Below, in pieces: positions 43,736 through 54,164 of a stretch of DNA of 64,000 bases (its first letter is position 1; the number at the start of each line of letters is the position of its first letter). The position numbers and the translations under genes were made by a program. The notes under the pieces were generated by a model. That model was given only the letters and a program-made list of their open reading frames with translations. It was not told where the DNA came from and did no database searches. The stretch is from Bacteroidaceae bacterium (GTDB lineage Bacteria > Bacteroidota > Bacteroidia > Bacteroidales > Bacteroidaceae): the NCBI GenBank assembly GCA_017560125.1, contig JAFYOS010000032.1, positions 62,001 to 126,000 of the forward strand. The letters run 5' to 3'.

Positions 43736-43781
43736 AAAAAGCGGGACTTTTTCGAAATATTTCGAAAAAGTCCCGCTTTTT
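43736..43781 (+). terminator. 22-base-pair hairpin terminator
   Basis: Perfect arms 43736-43757 and 43760-43781 separated by only two bases, followed by T's. Ends the recA-peptidase unit. Confidence 0.88.
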
Positions 43782-43838
43782 AGCTTCTTTTTTTATAACT
43801 TTACGAATTGAATTGGAGTATAATGCTCCGTTCGCTGA

Positions 43839-43860
43839 TTATCTGCCGCCGAGCAGATAA
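43839..43860 (+). promoter_or_regulatory. Small hairpin in the recJ leader
   Basis: Eight-base perfect arms (TTATCTGC and GCAGATAA) around a six-base loop, 37 bases before the recJ ATG, with no T-run: a leader structure rather than a terminator. Confidence 0.4.
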
Positions 43861-43897
43861 GTAACGATTTATAAGACAAGAAGATAAACTACACGCT

Positions 43898-45619
43898 ATG
43901 GGTCAGAAGTGGAATTACCAACCTCCTACAAACAAACAGAAGGAGGATGCCAAACGCCTCGCCGAGGAGTTGGACATGAGCCCCATACTCTGTGCGCTCC
44001 TGCTCAACAGAGGCATAAAGAGCGTAGCGGAGGCTAAAAACTTCTTTCGTCCCAAACTGAGCAATCTTCACGACCCGTTCCTGATGAACGACATGGATAT
44101 TGCCGTTGAAAGGCTCAACAAGGCCCTGGGACGCAAAGAGCGCATCCTTGTTTACGGAGATTACGACGTCGATGGAACGACAGCTGTAGCATTGGTATAT
44201 AAATTCCTGCAGCAATTCTCGTCGAACATCGACTACTACATCCCCGACAGAAACGAGGACGGCTATGGTATTTCCCGACGCGGAATAGACTACGCAAGCA
44301 CAACAGGCGTGAAACTGATTATAGTGCTCGACTGCGGAATAAAGGCAATAGACGAAATTGCATACGCAAAGAGCAAAGGTATCGACTTCATCGTATGCGA
44401 CCACCATGTGCCCGACGAGGAGATGCCATGCGCCGTAGCCATTCTGAACCCCAAGCGCCCCGACTCCACCTACCCCTACCCCCACCTATCGGGTTGCGGT
44501 GTAGGCTTCAAGTTCATGCAAGCCTTTGCCAAGGACAACGGCATCCCCGCCGACCAGCTCTACTCGCTGCTCGACCTTGTAGCCGTGAGCATAGCATCGG
44601 ATCTTGTGCCCAACATGGGCGAAAACCGCATACTCTCGTACCACGGACTGAAACAGATAAACCACTGTGCCAGCACCGGCCTGAGAGCAATTATACAGAC
44701 ATGCGGACTGAAGGAGAAGGAGATAACCATCAACGACATCATTTTCAAGATTGGACCGCGCATAAACGCATCGGGACGCATCCAGCAAGGCAAAGTAGCA
44801 GTCGATCTGCTCATTGAGAACAACCTTGCCAAAGCGCTCGCCATGAGCCAACAGATAAACGAATTCAACGAAACGCGTAAGGACCTCGACAAGAGCATGA
44901 CCGAGGAGGCAAACAAGATTGTAGCCGAATTGGAGAACCTCGACGAGAAGCGCGCCATAGTCATATTCAACGAAAAATGGCATCGCGGCGTCATAGGCAT
45001 AGTAGCCTCACGCCTCACCGAGGACTACCACCGCCCCGCAGTGGTCATCACCTGCACTGGCGAGATAGCAACAGGCTCGGCACGTTCCGTTCCCGGATTT
45101 GATGTGTACAAGGCCATGGAGCACTGTCGTCACCTGCTCGAAAATTTCGGTGGTCACACATACGCAGCGGGATTCTCGTTGCGCGTGGAGAACATCCCCG
45201 CATTCAAGGAGCTTTTCGAGGAGTATGTGGCCGAGAACATACGCCCAGAACAGACCGACTCGACCATCGACATAGAGGCCATTCTCGATTTCCGCGACAT
45301 AACACGAAAATTCTTCAACGACCTCAAGAAATTCAGTCCCCACGGCCCCAACAACCCCAAGCCCATATTCTGCACATACGGAGTATATGACTACGGAACA
45401 AGCAAGGTGGTAGGCCGCCGACAGGAGCACATAAAGCTCGAGCTCGTCGATAACAAATCGAACAACGTGATAAACGGTATCGCCTTCGGCCAAAGCCAGC
45501 AGGCACGATACATAAAATCGAAACAGTCGTTCGACATCTGCTACACCCTCGAGGACAATACATACAAACATGGCGAGGTACAACTGCAAATAGAGAGCAT
45601 ACGCCCCAAAGGGAAATAG
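43898..45619 (+). CDS. recJ: Single-stranded-DNA-specific exonuclease RecJ
   Basis: 573 residues with DHH-family motifs: VYGDYDVDGTTAVALVYKF (motif I), IIVLDCGIKAIDEI, IVCDHHVPDEEMP (DHH) and SGCGVGFKFMQA, followed by the DHHA1 and OB-type C-terminal domains. The DHHA1 motif is present as SARSVPGFDVYKAM with FGGHTYAAGFSL. It degrades 5'-ended single strands in recombination and repair. RecQ starts 28 bases downstream. Confidence 0.96.
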   Translation: MGQKWNYQPPTNKQKEDAKRLAEELDMSPILCALLLNRGIKSVAEAKNFFRPKLSNLHDPFLMNDMDIAVERLNKALGRKERILVYGDYDVDGTTAVALVYKFLQQFSSNIDYYIPDRNEDGYGISRRGIDYASTTGVKLIIVLDCGIKAIDEIAYAKSKGIDFIVCDHHVPDEEMPCAVAILNPKRPDSTYPYPHLSGCGVGFKFMQAFAKDNGIPADQLYSLLDLVAVSIASDLVPNMGENRILSYHGLKQINHCASTGLRAIIQTCGLKEKEITINDIIFKIGPRINASGRIQQGKVAVDLLIENNLAKALAMSQQINEFNETRKDLDKSMTEEANKIVAELENLDEKRAIVIFNEKWHRGVIGIVASRLTEDYHRPAVVITCTGEIATGSARSVPGFDVYKAMEHCRHLLENFGGHTYAAGFSLRVENIPAFKELFEEYVAENIRPEQTDSTIDIEAILDFRDITRKFFNDLKKFSPHGPNNPKPIFCTYGVYDYGTSKVVGRRQEHIKLELVDNKSNNVINGIAFGQSQQARYIKSKQSFDICYTLEDNTYKHGEVQLQIESIRPKGK

Positions 45620-45647
45620 CCCCGCCACAATCGAACAAACATAGAGC

Positions 45648-47570
<1,923 letters not shown>

Positions 47571-47604
47571 TGTGCCACAGCCACTGCACCAACGGCAGCG
47601 ACAA

Positions 47605-48861
47605 CTACACCGCAAATGAATCGTCACCAATCACATCCCATCGACCACGGGTAAAATCGGGTATCTCCACGGGCGCTCCACCTGCCAATGCCGATTTCTC
47701 GGTCAATTCCACAAGCGACGACCATTCGGCAGCGTCATACACATCCATATCCAGCGGCAATCCGTTTCGCAAGCAATAGACAAGACGCCTGTCCATAGAA
47801 TAATCTATCCAACGACGGCCACAGAGCTCCCTACCCTTCCAGGCATACTCCTCTACAAATGAGTGGCGGTACTCCTTCAGGAATTCGTCGCACGCATCGC
47901 CACAAATAATATTGTCGCTATCGGGAGCGAACGAAAGGCATTTCACAGGATATTTCTGCACATAGCCCTTAGTGCCACTTATCACAAACGAGCGACTATA
48001 GGGGCGAGGCAATGTGGTGCAGTGCTGCACAAGGATGGTCTTGCCCTTCTCGGTAGTGATGAGCGACGAATTCATCGTACCGCTCAGCTCCACACCCGTT
48101 TCGCTGTTCGACGACACGCTGCGCGTAGATACCGACACCAGCGATTTCATCCTGTCGCCACGATGGATGGACATCGCAAGCGCCACAGGGCCCAAGCCAT
48201 GCGTGGGATAGGGGTTGCCAATGTGGGTATTCATATATTCCACCTGCCAATTGGTCCACAGACGACCGCCGTCGTCGTTGGTCGATAGACGCTTCCTGAG
48301 ATCGTGCATATAAGAGGCCTCGGCATGAACAACCTCGCCAAGAACACCGGCGCGCACCATATTCAGCGTGGCAAGTTCAAATTCGTCATAGCAACAGTTT
48401 TCGAGCATGATGCAGTGGCGACGATGCTCCTCGGCCGCATTGACCAGTCGCCAGCAATCGGCAACCGTCATGGCAGCGGGCACCTCCACAGCCGCATGCT
48501 TGCCACATTCGAGAGCATAGAGCGCAATCTCGGCATGGCTCATCCAGTCGGTACAGATATAGACCACATCCACATCGTCCGACTCGCACAACGAACGCCA
48601 ACCATATCCACCCGAATAGGAGACCGGAATCTGACCTCCATACTTGTGCACAATGGCATTTGCCGCATCGATATTTTCAGGAACAAAATCGCACAAGGCG
48701 GTAATCATGGTTCCCTCGATATTCATCATCCTCTCCAATGCGCGCTTGGCCCTTACGCCAAGGCCCACAAAGCCCAAACGCACTACATCAAGCGGCTCGC
48801 AGGCCAATCGCAGAACGCTTTCGCGCTCCTTGTGTCTAATCATACGCTCTATTCCATCCAT
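47605..48861 (-). CDS. GH109-like Gfo/Idh/MocA oxidoreductase-fold glycosidase, no signal peptide
   Basis: 418 residues. An NAD-binding Rossmann region (VRLGFVGLGVRAKRAL) is followed by the GH109 hallmarks ENCCYDEFELATLNMVRAGV and EASYMHDLRKR, with IGNPYPTHGLGPVALAM. GH109 enzymes remove alpha-N-acetylgalactosamine using a redox step on NAD+. Most are exported, but here there is no signal peptide, so it may act in the cytoplasm. The call to GH109 rather than another Gfo/Idh/MocA subfamily rests on these motifs. It begins 8 bases after the HD gene. Confidence 0.82.
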   Translation of the reverse strand: MDGIERMIRHKERESVLRLACEPLDVVRLGFVGLGVRAKRALERMMNIEGTMITALCDFVPENIDAANAIVHKYGGQIPVSYSGGYGWRSLCESDDVDVVYICTDWMSHAEIALYALECGKHAAVEVPAAMTVADCWRLVNAAEEHRRHCIMLENCCYDEFELATLNMVRAGVLGEVVHAEASYMHDLRKRLSTNDDGGRLWTNWQVEYMNTHIGNPYPTHGLGPVALAMSIHRGDRMKSLVSVSTRSVSSNSETGVELSGTMNSSLITTEKGKTILVQHCTTLPRPYSRSFVISGTKGYVQKYPVKCLSFAPDSDNIICGDACDEFLKEYRHSFVEEYAWKGRELCGRRWIDYSMDRRLVYCLRNGLPLDMDVYDAAEWSSLVELTEKSALAGGAPVEIPDFTRGRWDVIGDDSFAV

Positions 48862-48869
48862 GACATTCT

Positions 48870-49358
48870 TTATATTTCGTAATTTTCAACCAAATGAATA
48901 TTTACCGCATAGTAAGCACCTTGCTCCGTAGCCATTTTCTTCGGATCGGGAGTAATGCCCACCCTACCCAAATCTAAACGGTCGGCATCGAAGCAGACAT
49001 CAACAGTGGGGTTACCCATGCGGCGCCTGGTAGTGTGATATCTGCACGCCTGTTCCAGCAAGGCGACCTCCTCGTCTGTAAAATCCCTGAGTATGGTATT
49101 CCTGATGTCGGGCAACATATCGGCAGCCCTTACACCATGCTCCAAATCCTCCCAATCATCCACACGGCATTTGTCGTGCAAATAAGCAAAAGCACGAACT
49201 ACCTTTATATTGATACCCTCGCGAACAGCTCCATTTTCGGTGCTCAGCAGCACACCATTCCGCTCCACCCTTTGCCAATGCGACAGGCCGTGAGTGGCGC
49301 CCAGCGTCCACCCCTTCTCGGCAAATTGTTTAATTTCGGTAATATCAAAAAGCTCCAT
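48870..49358 (-). CDS. HD-domain phosphohydrolase
   Basis: 162 residues with the HD metal motifs: His27 (GLSHWQR), His61-Asp62 (AYLHDKCR), His108 (CRYHTTRR) and Asp124 or Asp126 (CFDADRLDLGRVG). Relatives hydrolyse nucleotides or other phosphate esters. It is 8 bases upstream of the GH109-like gene on the same strand, so it is co-transcribed, but no shared pathway is clear. It lies close behind the BspA-like gene. Confidence 0.85.
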   Translation of the reverse strand: MELFDITEIKQFAEKGWTLGATHGLSHWQRVERNGVLLSTENGAVREGINIKVVRAFAYLHDKCRVDDWEDLEHGVRAADMLPDIRNTILRDFTDEEVALLEQACRYHTTRRRMGNPTVDVCFDADRLDLGRVGITPDPKKMATEQGAYYAVNIHLVENYEI

Positions 49359-49379
49359 AATTAAGGCAATGATTATATA

Positions 49380-50420
49380 TTACTTCTTCACTTTCAGCGT
49401 TTTATTCCCTACACGTACAATATATACACCCCTGCCGAGTGCGATTTCTTCTCCTGTGTAGCAGGCTGTTTTTTCCACTAAAGCACCGTTGGCCGAATAA
49501 ACAGCAACAGCCTTACCCTCGGCATCTGTGAGCATTATTCCATTGGCTGTTACCCTGATTGCCACATCGTTTGCAGCGGCATTGCCTATTCCTGTCACAT
49601 CGAATTCGCGTATATTCTGGAAATTTTTCCATTTATCAGCATTTCGATATGTTTCCAACGAGCCGCTTGGTACATACAACGTTATTTTTGCGCATTGCTC
49701 TTCGGTCATATTGTAAAAAGAAGGCGGCATTTCGCCCAATAGATAAATGCTGGCAAGCTTACCACAAGCAGCAAACGCGTAATCCTCTATCATTGTTACA
49801 CTGCTAGGGATTGTTATGGTTGCAAGATTGCCGCACCACTGGAACGCATATTGTCCAATCGTTGTTACACTGTTTCCAATAGTTACACTTGCGAGGTTGC
49901 CACAACCCTGAAACGCGAATTGTCCAATCGTTGTTACGCTGTTAGGGATACTTACGCTTGTGAGGCTGTTGCATGATGCAAATGCATACTCACCTATATA
50001 TGTAACGGTGTTACCAATTGTAACACTCGTAAGGCCTTTGCAATTCTCGAACGCATAATCAGCTATGCTTTTTACGCCATCGAGGAATGTCACGCTTTCA
50101 AGATAGAAGCAGCTGCTGAACGCAAAAATTCCGAAGTATTTCACACTGCCGGGAATTGTTACGCTTGTAAGACCCATGCTGAAATTGAACGCATTTCCTT
50201 CGATATTTGTAACCGCATAAGTATTAGATTCGTGTGTTACCGCCGATGGCACAACAACATCGCCCGCATATTTGTTATCGCCGCGAGTAACACTTACGGT
50301 CAAATCGCTTGCAGAAGTAATTTTATAATATATTCCATCGACCTCGAAATCGTAGGCACTTGCGGCTACGCTGTACAGTAGCACTGCTACCGTCATCAGC
50401 AATTGTTTAATAGTTCTCAT
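49380..50420 (-). CDS. BspA-like leucine-rich-repeat secreted protein
   Basis: About 346 residues from ATG at 50420. The frame extends up to 50507, but that longer start would lie upstream of the expected transcription start, so 50420, which gives a clean signal peptide (MRTIKQLLMTVAVLLYSVAA), is used. The middle holds several 23-residue BspA-type leucine-rich repeats (LTSVTIGNTVTYIGEYAFAS, NLASVTIGNSVTTIGQYAFQ). The C-terminus (GVYIVRVGNKTLKVKK) fits a type IX secretion tail. BspA proteins bind host matrix proteins and are surface-exposed. Confidence 0.9.
   Translation of the reverse strand: MRTIKQLLMTVAVLLYSVAASAYDFEVDGIYYKITSASDLTVSVTRGDNKYAGDVVVPSAVTHESNTYAVTNIEGNAFNFSMGLTSVTIPGSVKYFGIFAFSSCFYLESVTFLDGVKSIADYAFENCKGLTSVTIGNTVTYIGEYAFASCNSLTSVSIPNSVTTIGQFAFQGCGNLASVTIGNSVTTIGQYAFQWCGNLATITIPSSVTMIEDYAFAACGKLASIYLLGEMPPSFYNMTEEQCAKITLYVPSGSLETYRNADKWKNFQNIREFDVTGIGNAAANDVAIRVTANGIMLTDAEGKAVAVYSANGALVEKTACYTGEEIALGRGVYIVRVGNKTLKVKK
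49790..50170 (-). repeat. 69-base tandem repeats encoding leucine-rich repeats
   Basis: The DNA repeats with a period of 69 bases: the string TGTCCAATCGTTGTTAC recurs at 49852 and 49921, and further units extend to both sides with drift. Each unit encodes 23 residues. The closest copies look recent. Confidence 0.75.
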
Positions 50421-50509
50421 TGCGGACATCCTAACCTTGTGGAAACCTGTTTTAATACCTCTTAAATAGAAAGACGCTCCCTTGCATATTACACAACGGG
50501 CAAGCATTG

Positions 50510-50540
50510 CAAAAATAGTAAAGCTATGCTATTTTATCAA
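50510..50540 (-). promoter_or_regulatory. Promoter of the BspA-like gene
   Basis: On the minus strand TTGA (50537-50540), 19 bases, TATTTTTG (50510-50517), about 90 bases before the ATG. Confidence 0.6.
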
Positions 50541-50585
50541 GCCAATGGCATATAATCTTTTTAATAGCAGCAATATAAAACAACC

Positions 50586-50597
50586 TTCGAACCCACG
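50586..50597. repeat. 12-base copy of the tRNA-His T-arm
   Basis: TTCGAACCCACG here is identical, in the same orientation, to 58857-58868 in tRNA-His. The rest of a tRNA is not present. Together the two copies bracket the restriction-modification and Fic genes. Between the BspA and hsdM promoters (50541-50729) I see nothing else beyond AT-rich sequence. Confidence 0.5.
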
Positions 50598-50729
50598 GCC
50601 TGCGGTCCCATATAAATCAGCCACTTAGCGTCTCTGCAATGTCGAGCGTTTGCATGAACAAAGGTACAAACTAAAAATCAACCTAAAAGACATATAATAA
50701 AATTATATTTCAGATAATTTTTCGTGTTT

Positions 50730-50763
50730 TTTGTTGGGGTTCAATAATACTTCTATATATTTG
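50730..50763 (+). promoter_or_regulatory. Promoter of the type I restriction operon
   Basis: TTTG (50730-50733), 22 bases, TATATTTG (50756-50763). Transcription would start just ahead of the leader ORF. Confidence 0.65.
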
Positions 50764-50786
50764 TTGAAAATTATATAATAATATTG

Positions 50787-50840
50787 ATGTATTACAGCCG
50801 CAAGGATTTGGAGGAACTTCTTAACACTTTACAAGATTAA
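50787..50840 (+). CDS. 17-codon leader ORF ahead of hsdM
   Basis: ATG at 50787 opens MYYSRKDLEELLNTLQD and stops at 50838-50840, 13 bases before hsdM. It lies entirely in the leader between promoter and hsdM. The peptide is amphipathic and matches nothing I recognise. It might couple translation to hsdM, or be chance. No independent evidence of translation. Confidence 0.35.
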   Translation: MYYSRKDLEELLNTLQD

Positions 50841-50853
50841 ACAAGACAAGACT

Positions 50854-52347
50854 ATGATAACCGGAGAAATTAAGAACCGCATAGATACTATTTGGGATGC
50901 CTTTTGGACTGGTGGTATAACCAATTCAATTACCATTTTGGAGCAGATGACATATCTGTTCTTTATGAAGATGCTCGATGATGCTCAGAAGACAAAGGAG
51001 GCGAATGCGAGCATTATGGGTGTAGCGGTGAAAGACCCTACATTCGGAGAGGGAATGTGGCACAACCCAGAGAGCGACAGGGATGTTGAATACAACACTT
51101 TGCGTTGGAGCGTATTCAAGAACAAGGAAGCTGAGGAAATGTACCGCATCATCAGCCGTGATGCCTTTGCTTTCATCAAGAACTTGAATACTGGCAAGGA
51201 ATCGGCATACAGCAAATTCATGGCGAATGCAACATTCCTCATTCAGAACCCACGTACTCTGGTTAAGATTGTAGAAGGCATTGATGCCCTTGATATGAAC
51301 AACCGTGATACAATGGGCGATGTCTATGAGTATGTTCTTGGCAAGATGGCTGCAAGTGGTAATAACGGACAGTTCCGCACTCCACGACATATTATCAAAA
51401 TGATGGTTGATATGATGCAACCCACATTGCAGGACAGCGTGTGCGACCCCGCAATGGGTTCGGCTGGATTCATTGTCGAGAGTGCAAAATATGTTCAAGA
51501 GCACTACAAGACAGAACTTCTGAAACCGGAGAACATGAAGCACTACAAGAACGGGCTATTGCACGGCTTTGATACCGACACAACAATGCTTCGTATCGGT
51601 GCAATGAACCTTATGCTACACGGTGTGGATAACCCTGATGTAGAGTATAAGGACAGCCTTTCAACCGACAATATCGATGAGAACAGATATACTCTTTGCT
51701 TGGCTAACCCACCATTTGCGGGAAGCCTCGACTATGATGCAGTAAGTAAATCACTGCTCGCCATTACCAAAACAAAGAAGACAGAGCTTTTGTTCATGGC
51801 TCTATTCGTAAGAATGCTTCAGTTAGGCGGTAGATGTGCATCCATTGTGCCCGATGGTGTTCTCTTTGGCACAAGTACAGGGCATTTGGCTATACGCAAA
51901 GAGATTGTAGATAACCAGAGATTACAGGCTGTGATTTCAATGCCAAGCGGTGTGTTCAAGCCATACGCAGGAGTATCAACCGCTATTCTCGTATTTACCA
52001 AGACAAATGCAGGAGGTACAGACAAGGTTTGGTTCTATGATATGACTGCCGACGGTTTCTCTCTCGATGACAAACGCAACCCCATTGCCGACAATGACAT
52101 TGAGGATATTGTTTCACGATTCCATAACCTCGATGCGGAGGCTGACAGAACCAGAAAGGATAAATCGTTCTTTGTACCAGTTGAGGAAATTCGTGAAAAG
52201 GGATATGACTTATCAATCAACAAGTACAAGGAGATTGAGCGTGAAAAGGTGGTATATGAGAGCAGTGATGTAATCTTCGGCAGAATAGCATCATTGGAGA
52301 GCGAGATTATGAATGCCATCAATGATTTCCAAACTAAATTTATGTAA
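50854..52347 (+). CDS. hsdM: Type I restriction-modification methyltransferase subunit
   Basis: 497 residues. The N-terminal HsdM domain (TIWDAFWTGGITNSITILEQ) precedes the adenine methyltransferase with the SAM motif DPAMGSAGFIVES and the catalytic NPPF (LCLANPPFAGSL). It methylates adenine in the recognition site with HsdS. One base separates its stop from hsdS. The base composition of this gene and the next two is visibly richer in A+T than the flanking chromosome. Confidence 0.96.
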   Translation: MITGEIKNRIDTIWDAFWTGGITNSITILEQMTYLFFMKMLDDAQKTKEANASIMGVAVKDPTFGEGMWHNPESDRDVEYNTLRWSVFKNKEAEEMYRIISRDAFAFIKNLNTGKESAYSKFMANATFLIQNPRTLVKIVEGIDALDMNNRDTMGDVYEYVLGKMAASGNNGQFRTPRHIIKMMVDMMQPTLQDSVCDPAMGSAGFIVESAKYVQEHYKTELLKPENMKHYKNGLLHGFDTDTTMLRIGAMNLMLHGVDNPDVEYKDSLSTDNIDENRYTLCLANPPFAGSLDYDAVSKSLLAITKTKKTELLFMALFVRMLQLGGRCASIVPDGVLFGTSTGHLAIRKEIVDNQRLQAVISMPSGVFKPYAGVSTAILVFTKTNAGGTDKVWFYDMTADGFSLDDKRNPIADNDIEDIVSRFHNLDAEADRTRKDKSFFVPVEEIREKGYDLSINKYKEIEREKVVYESSDVIFGRIASLESEIMNAINDFQTKFM

Positions 52348-52348
52348 T

Positions 52349-53473
52349 ATGAAACAAGGTTGGGAAATAAAGAAACTGGGTGACGTTTGTGATATTTTGG
52401 ATTCTCAGAGAAAACCAGTTGCCAAAAAAGATAGAAGGGAAGGATGCTATCCTTATTATGGAGCGACAGGAATCCAAGATTATGTTGATTCATATATTTT
52501 TGATGGACGGTACTTACTTGTTGGCGAGGACGGAGCAAAATGGGGTGCAAATGACAAAACCGCATTCATTGCAGAAGGCAAGTGCTGGGTAAATAATCAT
52601 GCTCACATATTGAAGTTGTATAACAACATTATAGATAAATTCGCAGAATACTACTTAGTATTTAGAGATTTGAATGAGTTTATTACAGGTGCCATTGTTC
52701 AAAAGTTAACACAACAAGCATTAAGAAATATACCTATACCAATTCCACCTCTTGCAGAACAGGAAAAGATTGTTGCAGAGTTGGATTGTCTTTCTGGTAT
52801 CATTGAGAAGAAGAAGCAACAGTTGAAGGAATATGAAACACTGGCGCAGTCTATATTCTACGAAATGTTCGGCAATCCTATTGACAATGAAAAGGGATGG
52901 GAATATGAAAAACTTAGTAATAAGGCTGAGATTTCAAGCAGTAAGAGAATTTTTGCAAACGAATATTCTGACAGTGGCATTCCTTTTTATCGTGGTAAAG
53001 AGATAACAGAAAAAAGCAAAGGAAATCCAATCTCTGTTGAATTATTCATTTCTCAGAAAAGATTTGAAGAAATAAAATTAAAATATGGTATTCCGGCAAT
53101 TGGTGACATTTTAGTTACAGCAGTTGGAACAATTGGTAATATCTGGGTTGTGGATTCTGATGAACCATTCTATTTTAAAGATGGTAATGTTTTATGGCTT
53201 AAAATTAAAGACGATACAAATCCTATTTATTTCAAATATATACTAACGATTTTGATTGATGAGTATAAAGAAATGATGGCAAATGGATGTGCATATTCTG
53301 CACTTACTATTGCAAATCTTAAAGATATGCCAACTTGCATAACTCCTCTTGCTCTTCAACAAGAATTTGCATCTAAGATTGAAGCAATAGAGAAGCAAAA
53401 GGAACTGATAAAGCAATCCATTGCAGAAACTGAAACACTATTCAATAGCCGTATGGATTATTATTTCAACTGA
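52349..53473 (+). CDS. hsdS: Type I restriction specificity subunit
   Basis: About 374 residues with two target-recognition domains, each followed by a conserved coiled-coil spacer (PPLAEQEKIVAELDCLSGII for the first; QQEFASKIEAIEKQKELIKQ for the second). ATG at 52349 follows the hsdM stop by one base, and the frame upstream overlaps hsdM. It sets the DNA sequence that the complex reads. No inverted repeats or recombinase that would shuffle it were seen nearby. Confidence 0.94.
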   Translation: MKQGWEIKKLGDVCDILDSQRKPVAKKDRREGCYPYYGATGIQDYVDSYIFDGRYLLVGEDGAKWGANDKTAFIAEGKCWVNNHAHILKLYNNIIDKFAEYYLVFRDLNEFITGAIVQKLTQQALRNIPIPIPPLAEQEKIVAELDCLSGIIEKKKQQLKEYETLAQSIFYEMFGNPIDNEKGWEYEKLSNKAEISSSKRIFANEYSDSGIPFYRGKEITEKSKGNPISVELFISQKRFEEIKLKYGIPAIGDILVTAVGTIGNIWVVDSDEPFYFKDGNVLWLKIKDDTNPIYFKYILTILIDEYKEMMANGCAYSALTIANLKDMPTCITPLALQQEFASKIEAIEKQKELIKQSIAETETLFNSRMDYYFN

Positions 53474-53479
53474 TACATT

Positions 53480-54160
53480 ATGACTAATGGAGAGCATCAA
53501 AAGTTAATAGAAACGCATCATATCTTGCCAATAATAAATTATCTAAGTGTTAATTTGGAAGATGTAAAGATTGGCGATAAACCAGATGTAATTATCAGGA
53601 ACTATGAAGGCAAGGTGATTGGTGTAGAGAATGTTGAGTATCACCCTACGCAAAATAGACAAAGAACAGATAAAAGACTCACCAAAATATGTAAAGAGTA
53701 CGAGGATATATTAAGAGAACGTGGAGAAGTTGGCTTTTTCTTAAATGTACATTTTAGCGAATATGCTTATTCCGTTAAACGACTTGAGAGCAAAGAGGTA
53801 ATCGAGGATATTGAATATAGCAGAGGTAGAGAAGTTGGTAAAAGATTTGTTTGGTATAGTATGCGTTCTGACATACTGAAAGACAATGTAAGAGTTCTAC
53901 GAATGGAAACGAAAATTTTCAGCAATAAAATCGATTACTCAACAATAAAGACACTGATTGAAAAGAAAGAACGAAAACTGACAGGTTATAAGCAACTTGA
54001 AAAGAATAAATTTATTGATGAATATTGGTTGAACATCAATATACCTTTTAACGAGGGAGTTATATATAAACCAGACGATACACTAAGCGTTGAAAGTGAC
54101 TATACACGTATTTATCTTTCAACATACGAATTAGGAGATACACCTCTAAGGATAAAATAA
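53480..54160 (+). CDS. Unknown protein in the type I RM operon, nuclease-like motif
   Basis: 226 residues, AT-rich, between hsdS (6 bases) and hsdR (4 bases), so it belongs to the operon. I do not recognise the family. A strand-turn-strand segment, KPDVIIRNYEGKVIGVENVE (residues 34-53), places Asp36 and Glu50/Glu53 like the core of PD-(D/E)xK nucleases, but with Val where the catalytic Lys usually stands. The surrounding text (EYHPTQNRQRTDKRL) is basic. It may be a degenerate or noncanonical nuclease, an RM accessory, or a DNA-binding partner of HsdS/HsdR. No signal peptide or membrane segment. Confidence 0.7.
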   Translation: MTNGEHQKLIETHHILPIINYLSVNLEDVKIGDKPDVIIRNYEGKVIGVENVEYHPTQNRQRTDKRLTKICKEYEDILRERGEVGFFLNVHFSEYAYSVKRLESKEVIEDIEYSRGREVGKRFVWYSMRSDILKDNVRVLRMETKIFSNKIDYSTIKTLIEKKERKLTGYKQLEKNKFIDEYWLNINIPFNEGVIYKPDDTLSVESDYTRIYLSTYELGDTPLRIK

Positions 54161-54164
54161 AGAT

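Noticed and set aside
50598-50640. A degraded full tRNA next to the 12-base repeat
   Set aside because: The right side of the T-stem does not pair and no anticodon arm can be drawn, so only the 12-base match is kept.
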